Assembly (NCBI GenBank): GCA_012521615.1
Contig: JAAYMA010000100.1
Location: forward strand, 1 to 56,778
From: Clostridiaceae bacterium
Lineage (GTDB): Bacteria > Bacillota > Clostridia > DSM-8532
Direction: 5' to 3'
DNA length: 56,778 nt
Shown here: positions 33,810 to 43,172 of the stretch, in pieces
Layout: each line of letters opens with the position of its first letter
Position numbering within the stretch: position 1 is the first letter of the stretch
Program-made: the position numbers and the translations under genes
Notes under the pieces: model-generated
The model's input: only the letters and a program-made list of their open reading frames with translations
The model's database searches: none
Told to the model about the DNA's origin: nothing

Positions 33810-34504
33810 ATACCATCCTTGAATGCAACAATCTTTACAAAAGCTTTGGCAATACCAATGCCTTAAACGGCTTAAACCTGAAATTAAACAGAGGACGCAT
33901 TGTTGGTCTTCTTGGACCTAACGGCAGTGGCAAAACCACTCTTATAAAACTTGCCAATGGTCTTCTTACACCAACAAAGGGCGAAATACTGATAGATGGC
34001 AAAAAACCCGGAATTGAGACAAAGAAAATAATATCCTATCTACCCGAAAAGACATATTTGAATGAGTGGATGAAAGTACATCAAATTATTGAATTCTTTT
34101 CTGATTTTTATGAAAATTTCAAACCTGAAAAAGCTTATGACATGCTGAAAAAACTTAATATTAACGCCAAAGACCGGCTTAAATCCATGTCAAAAGGAAC
34201 CAAAGAAAAAGTTCAGTTAATCCTTGTCATGAGCCGTGAGGCTGACCTCTATCTTTTAGATGAACCCATCGGCGGTGTTGACCCGGCAGCAAGAGATTAT
34301 ATTCTCACCACTATCCTGAATAACTACAGTGAAAATGCAACAGTGGTTATTTCAACACACCTGATTTCCGATATTGAGAAAATATTGGATGATGTGGTTT
34401 TTATCAAAGAAGGGGATGTAGTTTTGACTTCCACAGTTGATGATATCCGGGATAAACACGGAAAATCGGTGGACGGATTGTTCAGGGAGGTATTCAAATG
34501 TTAG
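33806..34504 (+). CDS. ABC transporter ATP-binding protein (YtrB-like)
   Basis: A 232-residue ATPase. Walker A GPNGSGKT, signature variant MSKGTKEKVQ, Walker B LYLLDEPIGGVDPAARD and switch His in STHLISDIE are visible. It is one of three overlapping genes with a YtrA-type regulator and a permease. In Bacillus, such units respond to cell-wall-active compounds, and some act on cationic peptides; the inducer here is unknown. It overlaps the permease gene by 7 bases, so translation is coupled. Confidence 0.9.
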   Translation: MNTILECNNLYKSFGNTNALNGLNLKLNRGRIVGLLGPNGSGKTTLIKLANGLLTPTKGEILIDGKKPGIETKKIISYLPEKTYLNEWMKVHQIIEFFSDFYENFKPEKAYDMLKKLNINAKDRLKSMSKGTKEKVQLILVMSREADLYLLDEPIGGVDPAARDYILTTILNNYSENATVVISTHLISDIEKILDDVVFIKEGDVVLTSTVDDIRDKHGKSVDGLFREVFKC

Positions 34505-35292
34505 GAAAATTAATGAAATATGAAATTAAAGCAACATCAAGAACCTTTTTGCCGCTATATTTTGTTTTACTGGTATCTGCGCTGATAAACCGTCTTTTAG
34601 GCCCCTTAACACAAGATAGTATAAGGATTCCAAATATCATAAGCATGAGTCTTTATGTCATTATCTTAATCGGTATGTTTGTAATGACTTTTATAGTGAT
34701 GATTTCCCGTTTTTATAAAAACCTGCTCTCGGATGAGGGGTATCTCATGTTCACCCTGCCTGTGAAAACATGGCAACATATTTCCGGTAAACTCATAATT
34801 TCAGTTATATGGATTACAATAAGCTTTATAATGGCTATAGCATCAATTTTCATAATTGCAACAAGGGAAGTTACCCTGTCCGATATATCAATGTCCATTA
34901 AAATTCTCTGGGAGCTTATAACTGAGAAATTGGGACCATCAACCTGGACTGTTATAACTCAGATTATCCTTGCAGCCGTATTTACCATGATTTCAAGTGT
35001 GCTTATGATATATGCTTCAATAGTTCTGGGACATCTGGTCACCAGACATAAAATACTTGCCTCCTTTGGTGCCTTCATAATTTTGAACACCATATCACAG
35101 ATTTTATCTGCCGTAGCAGCATCCATAATGTTCAGAACAGACATTGTTTCATTGAACAATGTGGAAATAACACCTGCAGATTTTCTTTTCCAGAAAATCA
35201 TGTGGTTTGCAATTATATTCTCAGCAATAGGATCGGTTGTATACTTTGTCATCACAAATATAATACTTACAAAGCGGTTGAACCTTGAATAG
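34498..35292 (+). CDS. ABC transporter permease
   Basis: A 264-residue membrane protein with six hydrophobic helices. It starts LMKYEIKATSRTFLPLYFVLL, the cytoplasmic-elbow pattern of ABC-2/YtrC-like permeases, with the FYKNLLSDEGYLMFTLPVKTWQHI loop near residue 75. It overlaps the ATPase gene and is the last gene of the operon, followed by a bidirectional terminator. Substrate unknown. Confidence 0.85.
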   Translation: MLGKLMKYEIKATSRTFLPLYFVLLVSALINRLLGPLTQDSIRIPNIISMSLYVIILIGMFVMTFIVMISRFYKNLLSDEGYLMFTLPVKTWQHISGKLIISVIWITISFIMAIASIFIIATREVTLSDISMSIKILWELITEKLGPSTWTVITQIILAAVFTMISSVLMIYASIVLGHLVTRHKILASFGAFIILNTISQILSAVAASIMFRTDIVSLNNVEITPADFLFQKIMWFAIIFSAIGSVVYFVITNIILTKRLNLE

Positions 35293-35365
35293 GGTGTTGT
35301 AGGGAACGCAAGGCTTCTTATGAAGAACAGCCAAATGCTTTGAAAGGAATGACTGCAATGCAAAA

Positions 35366-35391
35366 AAGACAGGAGATGTATCTCCTGTCTT
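35366..35391. terminator. Bidirectional terminator between the ABC operon and clpX
   Basis: Perfect 11-bp arms AAGACAGGAGA (35366-35376) and TCTCCTGTCTT (35381-35391), loop TGTA, with A-run on the left and T-rich right side. It serves the convergent ABC operon and clpX. Confidence 0.9.
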
Positions 35392-35414
35392 CTTTATTGT
35401 AAAATTAACCCTGT

Positions 35415-36704
35415 TTACGATGCAGGATCGACTTCCCGCTTTTTCCTCTTGACAGGCGGCAGAGCCTTCCTGCCTTCACCAAAAATCAACTTTGGACTTT
35501 CATTATTCAAAACTGTCTCTTTTGTGATAATACATTTTTCTACATCATCTCTGGAAGGTATATCATACATAACATCCAGCATTATTTCTTCCATAATAGC
35601 TCTTAAACCGCGAGCGCCGATTTTTCTTTCAATTGCTCTGTCAGCTATTGCTTCCAAAGCTCCATTCTCTATTTCCAGCTGTACACCGTCCATCTCAAAA
35701 AGTTTTTTGAATTGCTTGACCAGTGCATGCTTGGGTTTTGTCAATATATCCACCAAAGCATCTTTATCCAGCTGATGCAATGAAACTGTAATCGGCAATC
35801 TTCCAACAAATTCAGGTATCAGACCAAACTTCAACAAATCCTGAGGCGTAACCTGCTCAAAAATTTCACCCAAATCGCGCTCTTTATGGCTTTCCACATT
35901 CGCACCAAATCCTATGGATTTTTTACCTATACGGCTCTCTATGATTTTTTCCAATCCATCAAAGGCTCCTCCACAAATGAAAAGAATATTTGTGGTATCC
36001 AGCTGAATAAATTCCTGGTGCGGATGCTTTCTTCCACCCTGGGGCGGAACGGAAGCCAGTGTTCCCTCCAATATTTTCAGCAGAGCCTGCTGAACACCTT
36101 CACCGGAAACATCCCTTGTAATTGAAGGATTGTCAGACTTTCTTGAAATCTTGTCGACTTCGTCAATATATATAATGCCTCTTTCGGCTCTTTCGATGTC
36201 GTAATCAGCTGCCTGGATGAGTTTTAGAAGAATGTTCTCAACATCTTCTCCCACGTACCCGGCTTCTGTCAGTGAAGTTGCATCTGCTATGGCGAACGGA
36301 ACATTTAGGATCTTGGCAAGTGTCTGGGCAAGATATGTTTTTCCGCAGCCTGTAGGACCTATCATAAGAATATTACTTTTCTGTATCTCCACGTCCTGAC
36401 GTACTCCACCATGTCTGATACGCTTATAATGATTGTAAACGGCAACTGAAAGTGTACGTTTGGCCTTCTCCTGACCAACTACATATTCATCCAGAGCTCT
36501 TTTTATTTCATGTGGCTTGGGAAGTTCATCCCATGAGGGTTCAATAGGTCTTTCGTCAAATTCTTCTTCTATTATCTCAGAACATAATTCAATACACTCG
36601 TTACATATATATACACCGGGACCAGCGACTATTCTGTTTACCTGTTCCTGGTTTTTACCACAAAAAGAGCATTTAACCTGTCTTTTATCATCATAACGCG
36701 CCAT
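35415..36704 (-). CDS. clpX: ATP-dependent protease ATP-binding subunit ClpX
   Basis: A 429-residue AAA+ unfoldase that feeds substrates to ClpP. The N-terminal zinc domain has C12, C15, C34 and C37. The AAA+ core has Walker A GPTGCGKT, pore loop GYVGED, Walker [11 protein letters not shown] and the ClpP-binding loop IGFG. The ending [11 protein letters not shown] is basic. It lies 12 bases after clpP and forms with tig and clpP the classic tig-clpP-clpX unit; lon, often next, is not here. Confidence 0.97.
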   Translation of the reverse strand: MARYDDKRQVKCSFCGKNQEQVNRIVAGPGVYICNECIELCSEIIEEEFDERPIEPSWDELPKPHEIKRALDEYVVGQEKAKRTLSVAVYNHYKRIRHGGVRQDVEIQKSNILMIGPTGCGKTYLAQTLAKILNVPFAIADATSLTEAGYVGEDVENILLKLIQAADYDIERAERGIIYIDEVDKISRKSDNPSITRDVSGEGVQQALLKILEGTLASVPPQGGRKHPHQEFIQLDTTNILFICGGAFDGLEKIIESRIGKKSIGFGANVESHKERDLGEIFEQVTPQDLLKFGLIPEFVGRLPITVSLHQLDKDALVDILTKPKHALVKQFKKLFEMDGVQLEIENGALEAIADRAIERKIGARGLRAIMEEIMLDVMYDIPSRDDVEKCIITKETVLNNESPKLIFGEGRKALPPVKRKKREVDPAS

Positions 36705-36716
36705 TACATCACCCCA

Positions 36717-37301
36717 TCACACTCTGCTTTCCATCACCTGATCGATAATTCCATATTCTTTTGCTTCGTCAGCGCTCATAAAATAATCTCTTTCAACATC
36801 TATTTCTATCTTGGAGAGGGGCTGGCCTGTTCTTTCTGCTAAGATTCTGTTGAGTTTATCTTTTATCTTTAAAATCCATTCAGCGTGGATTTTGATATCT
36901 GTTGCCTGACCTCTTGCTCCTCCAATTGGCTGATGAATCATTATTGTACTGTTAGGCAGCGCAAATCTCTTGCCCTTAGTCCCTGCAGCAAGCAGAAATG
37001 CTCCCATACTTGCGGCCATACCGACACAAATAGTTGAAACATCGCACTTAATATATTGCATTGTGTCATAAATAGCAAACCCGGCTGTAACAGAACCACC
37101 AGGGCTATTTATGTAGAACTGAATGTCCTTATCAGGGTCTTCAGCCTCAAGAAACAGCATCTGTGCTACCACTAAGCTTGCTGTTACATCATTTACCTCG
37201 TCACTCAGTACTATAATTCTATCCTTTAAAAGCCTCGAATAAATATCATAGGAGCGTTCGCCTCTGCTGCTTTGTTCTACAACAATTGGTACCAGTGCCA
37301 T
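36717..37301 (-). CDS. clpP: ATP-dependent Clp protease proteolytic subunit
   Basis: A 194-residue serine peptidase that forms the two-ring ClpP chamber. Catalytic residues are Ser98 (GMAASMG), His123 (IMIHQP) and Asp172. The N-terminal loop and [13 protein letters not shown] oligomer segment fit the family. It starts after AGGAGG about 8 bases upstream and lies between tig and clpX. CtsR and heat-shock elements are not evident in the 83-base gap to tig. Confidence 0.97.
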   Translation of the reverse strand: MALVPIVVEQSSRGERSYDIYSRLLKDRIIVLSDEVNDVTASLVVAQMLFLEAEDPDKDIQFYINSPGGSVTAGFAIYDTMQYIKCDVSTICVGMAASMGAFLLAAGTKGKRFALPNSTIMIHQPIGGARGQATDIKIHAEWILKIKDKLNRILAERTGQPLSKIEIDVERDYFMSADEAKEYGIIDQVMESRV

Positions 37302-37384
37302 AAGAAAACCTCCTTTTTTTGTTGATTGAACTTATTCTATTATCTTCCACGAAACTGTTCTTTTAATCCTTTTCCCAGAAAATT

Positions 37385-38668
37385 TTAAGCCTTGGCATTG
37401 TCTACCAGGAACTTAATAGTTTTTCTTCTCTTTATGGTATCCTTAATATATTCTATATCGTCATCCCGTAAATGTTTCTTCATTTCCTCAACGGGCTGGT
37501 TGTAGCTATCGGCCATATTCTTTATTTCCGCATCAATTTCTTCATCAGTTGCCTCTATTTTCTCCACTTCGGCAATTTTCTCAAGAACAAGCTGAGTTTT
37601 CACATCTTCATGAGCACTATCCCTGTAATCTTCTCTTAACTTACTTTCTTCCATGCCCATCATCTGGAGATAATGCGCGAGATTCAATCCCTGGTAGCGA
37701 AGCTGCAGATCAAACTGGTTTAACATATTGTCAAGACGGCGGCTTACCATTACTTCAGGAATGTCGCACTCAGCATTTTCCACAGCTTTCTTTATAATCT
37801 CGTTTTCGAACTTTCTGTCTGCTTCAGCCTGAGCCCTTTCAGTAAGTTTATTTCTGATATCAGCCTTATATTCTTCAAGAGTTTCAAACTCACTTACATC
37901 TGAAGCAAAATCATCATTGATTTCAGGAAGCTCCTTATACTTTATTTCATTTATTTTTACCTTGAATAAAGCATCTTTTCCTTTAAGATCTTCGCTGTGA
38001 TAATCCTCCGGGAAAGTAACATTTACATCAACTTCACTGTTGAGTTCAGCACCAATCAGCTGCTCTTCAAATCCGGGAATAAATGTACCGGAGCCTATTA
38101 CCAAAGTATATCCTTTAGCTGTTCCGCCTTCAAAAGGAACTCCATCAATGCTGCCTTCAAAATCGATATTGACTGTATCTCCATCCTTTACAGGACGATC
38201 TTCCACTGTTATCAATTTTGCATTTCTTTCTGCAACTCTCTTAAGCTCTTCTTCCACATCATCATCGGTAATAACCACTTGTTCTTTTTCGGCAGAAAGA
38301 CCTTTATATTCACCTAATACAACTTCAGGCATTACAGTGACTGTGGCTGTAAAGATAAAATCCTGGCCGCTTCCGATTTGTACGATATCTATTTCAGGAC
38401 GATCCACAGGCTGGATATTATTCTCATCTATTGCCTTGTCATAGGCTTCTGCACATGCAAAATTAATAGCGTCCTCGTACAGAATCTCTTCACCATAATA
38501 TGTTTCCACTATTTTACGTGGTGCTTTACCTTTTCTGAAGCCGGGGATATTGAACTTGCTCTTGTTCTTTAAGTAAGCCCTGTTCATATATTCATCAAAA
38601 GCTTTTGCATCTACCCCGATTTCAAGTTTTACAATATTCTTTTCAGGTTTTTCGATTTTTACATTCAT
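37385..38668 (-). CDS. tig: Trigger factor (ribosome-bound chaperone, peptidyl-prolyl isomerase)
   Basis: A 427-residue chaperone. The N-terminal ribosome-binding domain has the signature FNIPGFRKGKAPRKI (about 38-52). The FKBP-type PPIase domain is at about 155-240 (DGDTVNIDFEGSIDGVPFEGGTAKGYTLVIGSGTFIPGFEEQLIG). The helical C-terminal domain follows. An AGGAGGAT site lies just upstream of the ATG. It heads the tig-clpP-clpX unit. The 180-base gap upstream is very AT-rich with no clear promoter. Confidence 0.96.
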   Translation of the reverse strand: MNVKIEKPEKNIVKLEIGVDAKAFDEYMNRAYLKNKSKFNIPGFRKGKAPRKIVETYYGEEILYEDAINFACAEAYDKAIDENNIQPVDRPEIDIVQIGSGQDFIFTATVTVMPEVVLGEYKGLSAEKEQVVITDDDVEEELKRVAERNAKLITVEDRPVKDGDTVNIDFEGSIDGVPFEGGTAKGYTLVIGSGTFIPGFEEQLIGAELNSEVDVNVTFPEDYHSEDLKGKDALFKVKINEIKYKELPEINDDFASDVSEFETLEEYKADIRNKLTERAQAEADRKFENEIIKKAVENAECDIPEVMVSRRLDNMLNQFDLQLRYQGLNLAHYLQMMGMEESKLREDYRDSAHEDVKTQLVLEKIAEVEKIEATDEEIDAEIKNMADSYNQPVEEMKKHLRDDDIEYIKDTIKRRKTIKFLVDNAKA

Positions 38669-38847
38669 TATTTTATATCCTCCTAAATATGTACATATTT
38701 ATATAAAATTATTATGTTCAAATAGTCACATATAATTATATAATGTAATTTAATAGCTTTTATATATAAAAAGTATAAAAAATTCTGGTATATCTCTTTA
38801 AACTAGTTGATTATATCACAGTCACTCTTTAACTACAATGCCCCGGC

Positions 38848-39561
38848 TCACATTAAACTTGGGGACCAAATCTCTACTGGCATAAAATCAATTATGTTGC
38901 AGGATATAAGATGAAACCTGATACCATCAATGTACTCTGCTTTCCACGATTCATTAGCCTTCCCATGAATATGCCCATAAATACATATTTCAACACCAAA
39001 ATCTTTAAGGACAAGGCCAAATTCATTCAAATTATGTTTTGAATCGAATGGAGGGTAATGCAGCATTGCAATAAGCTTCTGACTTTTTTCCCTTCCATCT
39101 TTCAATGACAGCTTAAGCCTTTCGAGCTCCCTGTTAAATATCTTTTCATCACTATCATCAAAATCTTCATCGTCTTTGGGTTTCCAGCCCCTGGTGCCGC
39201 ATACTGCATAATCTTCAATCAAAAAAGAGTTATTATGCAGAAATTTTATACTTTTATAGCCATTTTTATCAAGGAAATTATTCAGTTTATTCAACGTGCT
39301 CCACCAGTAGTCATGATTTCCTTTGGAAATTATTTTTGTTCCCGGCAGAGAATCAATGAAAGAAAAATCTGGCGTGGCTTCTTCAAGATTGATAGCCCAG
39401 GAGATATCTCCCGGAATTAAGACATAATCGCTATCTTTTATGACCTTAAGCCAGTTTTCTTTCAAAAAATATGGATGATTGGACCACTCTTCTCCGAATA
39501 CATCCATAGGTTTATTGGTACCAAAGGACAAATGGAGATCTGATATTGCATATATTGCCAT
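38848..39561 (-). CDS. Calcineurin-like metallophosphoesterase
   Basis: A 237-residue phosphoesterase with the metal-binding motifs in order: DLHLS (8-12 region), GDISWA (about 51-56), GNHDYWW (about 81-87), and the later LHYPP and YGHIHG. The NHDYWW variant is typical of a clostridial group annotated only as metallophosphoesterase; its substrate is unknown. Nothing suggests a membrane or secretion signal. It begins just after fabZ, 25 bases downstream, and ends near the tig promoter region. Confidence 0.85.
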   Translation of the reverse strand: MAIYAISDLHLSFGTNKPMDVFGEEWSNHPYFLKENWLKVIKDSDYVLIPGDISWAINLEEATPDFSFIDSLPGTKIISKGNHDYWWSTLNKLNNFLDKNGYKSIKFLHNNSFLIEDYAVCGTRGWKPKDDEDFDDSDEKIFNRELERLKLSLKDGREKSQKLIAMLHYPPFDSKHNLNEFGLVLKDFGVEICIYGHIHGKANESWKAEYIDGIRFHLISCNIIDFMPVEIWSPSLM

Positions 39562-39586
39562 TTCTATAATACTCCAGGTAAACTAT

Positions 39587-40063
39587 TTATGGTGTTTCTT
39601 TTACATCGACCATTGCAAACCGGATTATTCCTTCGCAAGCTATTTCGTCTTCAACAGTTGCTTTTACAGCAACCTTTCCCATGCCTCTGCGGAAAGCCAA
39701 AAACTCTGTCTCAAGTTTAAGCACATCACCCGGAATAACCTGCCGCCTGAATTTAAGCTTTTCAATTCCGGTAAAGAGCCCTAACTTACCTTTATTTTCT
39801 TCCATGGAGCTTCCCGCAGCACATGCACACTGGGCGAGAGCTTCCAAAATCATTACACCGGGCATGATAGGATTCCCCGGAAAATGACCCTGAAAATAGG
39901 GTTCATTGAAAGTTACATTTTTTATGCCAACAGCTTTAAATCCAGGCACAATCTGGGTTGCGCCCTCTTCATGGAAGATTGTGACTTTGTCCAGCAAAAG
40001 AAATGGGAAACGATGAGGTAATATATCCAATATCTCTTTTCCGACAAGTGTTTTTTCTTTCAC
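39587..40063 (-). CDS. fabZ: 3-hydroxyacyl-ACP dehydratase FabZ
   Basis: A 158-residue hotdog-fold dehydratase of fatty acid synthesis. The catalytic set is intact: ILPHRFPFLLLDKV, then the active-site helix with His in QGHFPGNPIMPGVMILEALAQ (Glu in VMILEALAQ). The likely start is GTG at 40063 (VKEKTLVGKEILDILPHR), with AAGGAGG upstream at the yebC stop; spacing is a little long. Other fab genes are not next to it, so this may be a second or isolated copy. It sits between yebC and the phosphoesterase gene. Confidence 0.93.
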   Translation of the reverse strand: MKEKTLVGKEILDILPHRFPFLLLDKVTIFHEEGATQIVPGFKAVGIKNVTFNEPYFQGHFPGNPIMPGVMILEALAQCACAAGSSMEENKGKLGLFTGIEKLKFRRQVIPGDVLKLETEFLAFRRGMGKVAVKATVEDEIACEGIIRFAMVDVKETP

Positions 40064-40080
40064 TTCCCTAAAATTCCTCC

Positions 40081-40812
40081 TTAGTCGTCCTGTTCCCAAT
40101 TGTGGTATATATTTTGCACATCATCATGGTCTTCCAGTCGTTCAATAAGCTTTTCCATATTGGAAATCGCATCCGGATCAGTAAGTTTTACATAATTTTG
40201 AGGAAGCATGGTCAATTCTGCTGAAGCAAACTCGTATCCCTGCTTTTCCAAAGCCTCACGAACACTTGTAAAGTCATTGACTTCAGTCAGAATTTCAAAG
40301 TATTCGTCTTCTGCTGAAAAGTCTGATGCCCCTGCATCAAGAGCAGCACTCATCACTTCATCCTCGTCCATGCCTTCTTTTTTCTCTATAATAATCTGCC
40401 CAACTCTGTCAAACATAAACGAGACACAACCGGTTGTACCCATATTTCCCCCGAACTTGTCGAAAAAGTGGCGTATATCTCCTGCAGTTCGGTTTCTGTT
40501 ATCAGTTAAGGTTTCCACAATTACAGCCACCCCTGAAGGACCATAGCCTTCGTAAGTGATATATTCATAATTTGTGGCATCCATTTCACCTGATGCTTTT
40601 TTAATACTTCTCATTATGGAATCATTGGGCATATTGTTTGATTTTGCTTTGGCAATTGCGTCCCTGAGCTTTGCATTGGTTTCAGGGTCAGGTCCGCCCA
40701 TTTTAACTGCTACAGCTAATTCACGACCCAGCTTGGTAAAAATTTTACCTTTCTGAGCATCAGTTTTCTCTTTTTTTCGTTTGATATTTGACCATTTGGA
40801 ATGACCTGCCAT
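40081..40812 (-). CDS. yebC: YebC/PmpR-family protein
   Basis: A 243-residue protein starting [32 protein letters not shown], the invariant family signature. It ends with [29 protein letters not shown]. Members have long been called transcriptional regulators; recent work shows that YebC-type proteins help ribosomes through polyproline and other stalls. The ATG at 40812 has AAGGAG 8 bases upstream; a start three codons earlier has none. It is followed directly by fabZ and lies 26 bases after yigZ. Confidence 0.96.
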   Translation of the reverse strand: MAGHSKWSNIKRKKEKTDAQKGKIFTKLGRELAVAVKMGGPDPETNAKLRDAIAKAKSNNMPNDSIMRSIKKASGEMDATNYEYITYEGYGPSGVAVIVETLTDNRNRTAGDIRHFFDKFGGNMGTTGCVSFMFDRVGQIIIEKKEGMDEDEVMSAALDAGASDFSAEDEYFEILTEVNDFTSVREALEKQGYEFASAELTMLPQNYVKLTDPDAISNMEKLIERLEDHDDVQNIYHNWEQDD

Positions 40813-40838
40813 AATAAACACTCCTTAATATCTTAAAA

Positions 40839-41486
40839 CTACTTAATTAATTTTCTATCTTCATCAATCTTAATTTTTTTACTTCCAATGACTTCAGTTC
40901 GCAATACCCCGCCTGTAATTTCGGAAATTTGCTGGTTGAGAAAATCCAGTCTTTCGGGCGGTGAATAAACCGTATATGTTACTTCATCGCTATACTCGGT
41001 ATTGCCTATAATAAAATCTTCATTTATAAGCATATTTTGAAGTTTTCCTGACAGATGATATTCTATAGGTAATTTTATTTCAAGGCAAGTCTTTACCCAC
41101 ACTTCACCTGCATCAATCAGAGCTCCGCTGCAGGCTTTACTGTAGGCTCTGACCAAACCTCCCGCTCCTAAAAGAATACCTCCGAAGTAGCGGGTCACAA
41201 CCACTGCTACATTTTGAAGTCCTCTTTTTCGTATCACATCCAACATAGGCAGCCCGGCTGTTCCCTGAGGCTCCCCGTCATCACTGTACCGCTGATAAAG
41301 CGCATCCTGTTCTACAGAATATGCATAGCAATTATGAGTGGCATCCCAGCACGATGTTTTGATAGCCTGAATAAATTCAAGCGCCTCTTCTTCGCTTGAT
41401 ACAGGTTTTGCCCTTCCAATAAAGCGCGAACGTTTTTCCTCCAAAAGAAAATAACCTTCTTTTTCAATGGTCTTGTAATCTTTCAA
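40839..41486 (-). CDS. yigZ: YigZ / IMPACT-family protein
   Basis: A 215-residue protein. The UPF0029 (IMPACT) N-terminal domain holds FLLEEKRSRFIGRAKPVSSEEEA, the YSDDGEPQGTAGLPMLDVI motif and VAVVVTRYFGGILLGAGGLVRAYS, the diagnostic family segment. A DUF1949 domain follows. Function is unknown, with a possible role in translation or stress. It lies before yebC and 51 bases after a terminator of the Nudix gene. Confidence 0.92.
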   Translation of the reverse strand: MKDYKTIEKEGYFLLEEKRSRFIGRAKPVSSEEEALEFIQAIKTSCWDATHNCYAYSVEQDALYQRYSDDGEPQGTAGLPMLDVIRKRGLQNVAVVVTRYFGGILLGAGGLVRAYSKACSGALIDAGEVWVKTCLEIKLPIEYHLSGKLQNMLINEDFIIGNTEYSDEVTYTVYSPPERLDFLNQQISEITGGVLRTEVIGSKKIKIDEDRKLIK

Positions 41487-41536
41487 TATAACTCCCTCAT
41501 CTATAGTCTATATCAGTTACCCGGACAACTTAAAAA

Positions 41537-41558
41537 GGATGACATAAAAAAGTCATCC
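41537..41558 (-). terminator. Terminator of the Nudix gene
   Basis: GGATGAC (41537-41543) and GTCATCC (41552-41558), followed leftward by TTTTT. Confidence 0.82.
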
Positions 41559-41614
41559 TCATTTTATCAGAAATACCATAATACATTCAACACTTGGAAA
41601 ATCAGTCCTGCTTC

Positions 41615-42037
41615 TTAGTCCTGTTTCTTGATATTCTGGTATCTTTTATATGACTGAAGCAAAAGTGATTTGTCCTGACTGTAGGTAACCATATCCACCG
41701 CTTCTTCTATACTGAAAAAACCGCCCTTTGAAAATTTTTCAGGCTCAGCAATCTTGAATTCACTGCTTTTGGCCTGCATAATATACCACGCTATCCGATT
41801 GCATACCGGCGCCTGACGGGTTATGGAATAGAACTCATAATAAGTTCTTCCTGCCTGTTCTATAACTTCACACTCAATCCCTGTCTCCTCAAAAACCCGC
41901 CTTACCGCTGCATCTTGAGGGTTTTCGTTTTCCTGGATCAATCCTTTTGGCATTACCCATTCATTTTTTTCATTCAGAAAAAGAAATACCTTGTCTTCAA
42001 AAAATATCACGCCTCCGGCACAATCCCTTAATAACAT
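41615..42037 (-). CDS. Nudix hydrolase
   Basis: A 140-residue protein with the Nudix box G-x5-E-x7-R-x-x-x-E-E-x-G as GLIQENENPQDAAVRRVFEETG (about 32-53); the R-V-F-E-E variant still has the metal-binding Glu pair. It resembles the diadenosine-polyphosphate/NUDT2-like hydrolases that start MLLRDCAGGVIFF and contain VMPKG. The substrate cannot be read from the sequence. The gene is monocistronic, with a terminator after it and a 282-base gap before it. Confidence 0.88.
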   Translation of the reverse strand: MLLRDCAGGVIFFEDKVFLFLNEKNEWVMPKGLIQENENPQDAAVRRVFEETGIECEVIEQAGRTYYEFYSITRQAPVCNRIAWYIMQAKSSEFKIAEPEKFSKGGFFSIEEAVDMVTYSQDKSLLLQSYKRYQNIKKQD

Positions 42038-42284
42038 TACGAACTCCTTTCAATATTTTATATACTCCATCCAGTCAAGAATAAATCTCATCAGCAAAAC
42101 TACAGAGTATATCTTTAAATCTGTGGCCGGCTTTTGTAAATCAGTCTGACAAATTTAAAATATAAACCCGATAATCTTTTGTTGAACAATAAAGTTATAC
42201 CATACATTACTATTTTATAAACAGTTTTTTATTCCTCAAATTGAAATAGTCCAACTATATTTTCGCAACAAATCAGAAAGAAGC
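42038..42284. other. AT-rich intergenic region
   Basis: I see nothing but AT-rich sequence between the Nudix start and the hpf terminator. No palindrome or promoter stands out. Confidence 0.4.
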
Positions 42285-42306
42285 GTCCCGGATGTTAATC
42301 CGGGAC
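42285..42306 (-). terminator. Terminator of hpf
   Basis: GTCCCGGAT (42285-42293) and ATCCGGGAC (42298-42306) around GTTA, then a T-rich stretch leftward. Confidence 0.82.
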
Positions 42307-42319
42307 ATCTTCTGCCATT

Positions 42320-42850
42320 TTAATATTCAGGCTCTATAAGCCCGTATTTCCCGTCTTTACGCCTGTAGACAACATTGACATCTTCTGTCTCGGCATTAAT
42401 AAATACAAAAAAATTGTGTGAAAGAAGATTCATCTGAAGAATTGCTTCCTCCAGATCCATAGGCTTTATCGGAAAACGTTTAGTTTTGATCACTGAGTAA
42501 TCAGTAGCCTCGTCTATATCCTCCTGAATATCAAAATTCTGTGGTATTAATTCCTCCTGACGTATTTTTTTACCCAGCCGGGTTTTATGCTTTCTGATCT
42601 GTCTTTCAAGTTTCTCTACTACAAGATCAATGGAAGTATACATGTCACTGCTGGATTCCTCAGCCCTTATAATGGTTCCTCCTGAATAAATAGACACCTC
42701 GAATATGAAACGATCTTTCTCTACTTTAAAAGTAACAACAGTTTCTGCATCAGGCTTAAAGAATTTTTCAAATTTTTTAAGCTTTTTTTTGGCCTTTTCC
42801 TGCATAGCTGCTGTTACACTGACATGCTTTCCCTGTATAATATACTTCAT
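42320..42850 (-). CDS. hpf: Ribosome hibernation-promoting factor, long form
   Basis: A 176-residue HPF/RaiA protein. The N-terminal ribosome-binding domain (1-100: GKHVSVTAAMQEKAKKKLKKFEKFF) is joined to the C-terminal dimerisation domain (about 115-176: KTKRFPIKPMDLEEAILQMNLLSHNFFVFINAETEDVNVVYRRKDGKYGLIEP). The long form makes 100S ribosomes on its own in Firmicutes. The start has a weak GGAG upstream. Its promoter region is overlaid by a cluster of DnaA boxes, so its expression may follow replication state; this is inference. In many Firmicutes secA/prfB are next to it, but not here. Confidence 0.95.
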   Translation of the reverse strand: MKYIIQGKHVSVTAAMQEKAKKKLKKFEKFFKPDAETVVTFKVEKDRFIFEVSIYSGGTIIRAEESSSDMYTSIDLVVEKLERQIRKHKTRLGKKIRQEELIPQNFDIQEDIDEATDYSVIKTKRFPIKPMDLEEAILQMNLLSHNFFVFINAETEDVNVVYRRKDGKYGLIEPEY

Positions 42851-42923
42851 CTGAACAACTCCTTTCGTGTAAGTTTCTGTACTTAAATATTACCCAGTTA
42901 GAACCTTCTTAAATCACATAATG

Positions 42924-43076
42924 TTATCCACAAAAATATCAATATGGTTTCCACAATGTCTATTTTATGTGGATAAGTATGTGGATATTGTGGAAAACCT
43001 GCACTGTAATTGGATTTCCGATGCACATATTTCCCGGAGTTATCCACAAACAGTTATAAAATGATAGTTTTCCACT
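42924..43076. promoter_or_regulatory. DnaA-box cluster upstream of hpf
   Basis: Perfect boxes TTATCCACA at 42924-42932 and 43040-43048, and TGTGGATAA at 42968-42976. One-mismatch boxes are TGTGGATAT (42980-42988) and TGTGGAAAA (42989-42997). Weaker boxes are near 42947-42955 and 43068-43076. Three same-orientation boxes are packed within 30 bases. The region is noncoding and AT-rich. The main origin should be near dnaA, which is absent here. Confidence 0.75.
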
Positions 43077-43104
43077 AAAATTTTTCGACTCTGGGAAAAA
43101 GAAA

Positions 43105-43128
43105 AAAGCAGGATTGGTTTCCTGCTTT
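43105..43128 (-). terminator. Terminator of the CAP-domain gene
   Basis: AAAGCAGGA (43105-43113) and TCCTGCTTT (43120-43128), followed leftward by TTTTTTTCTTTTT. Confidence 0.9.
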
Positions 43129-43172
43129 TATTTTTATTCTTTTATTCGGTTGTATATAACATTTCCGGAATG

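Noticed and set aside
42924-43076. DnaA-box cluster as the chromosomal origin
   Set aside because: dnaA, dnaN, recF and gyrBA are not nearby, so calling it oriC is not justified; it is kept as a DnaA-box cluster only.
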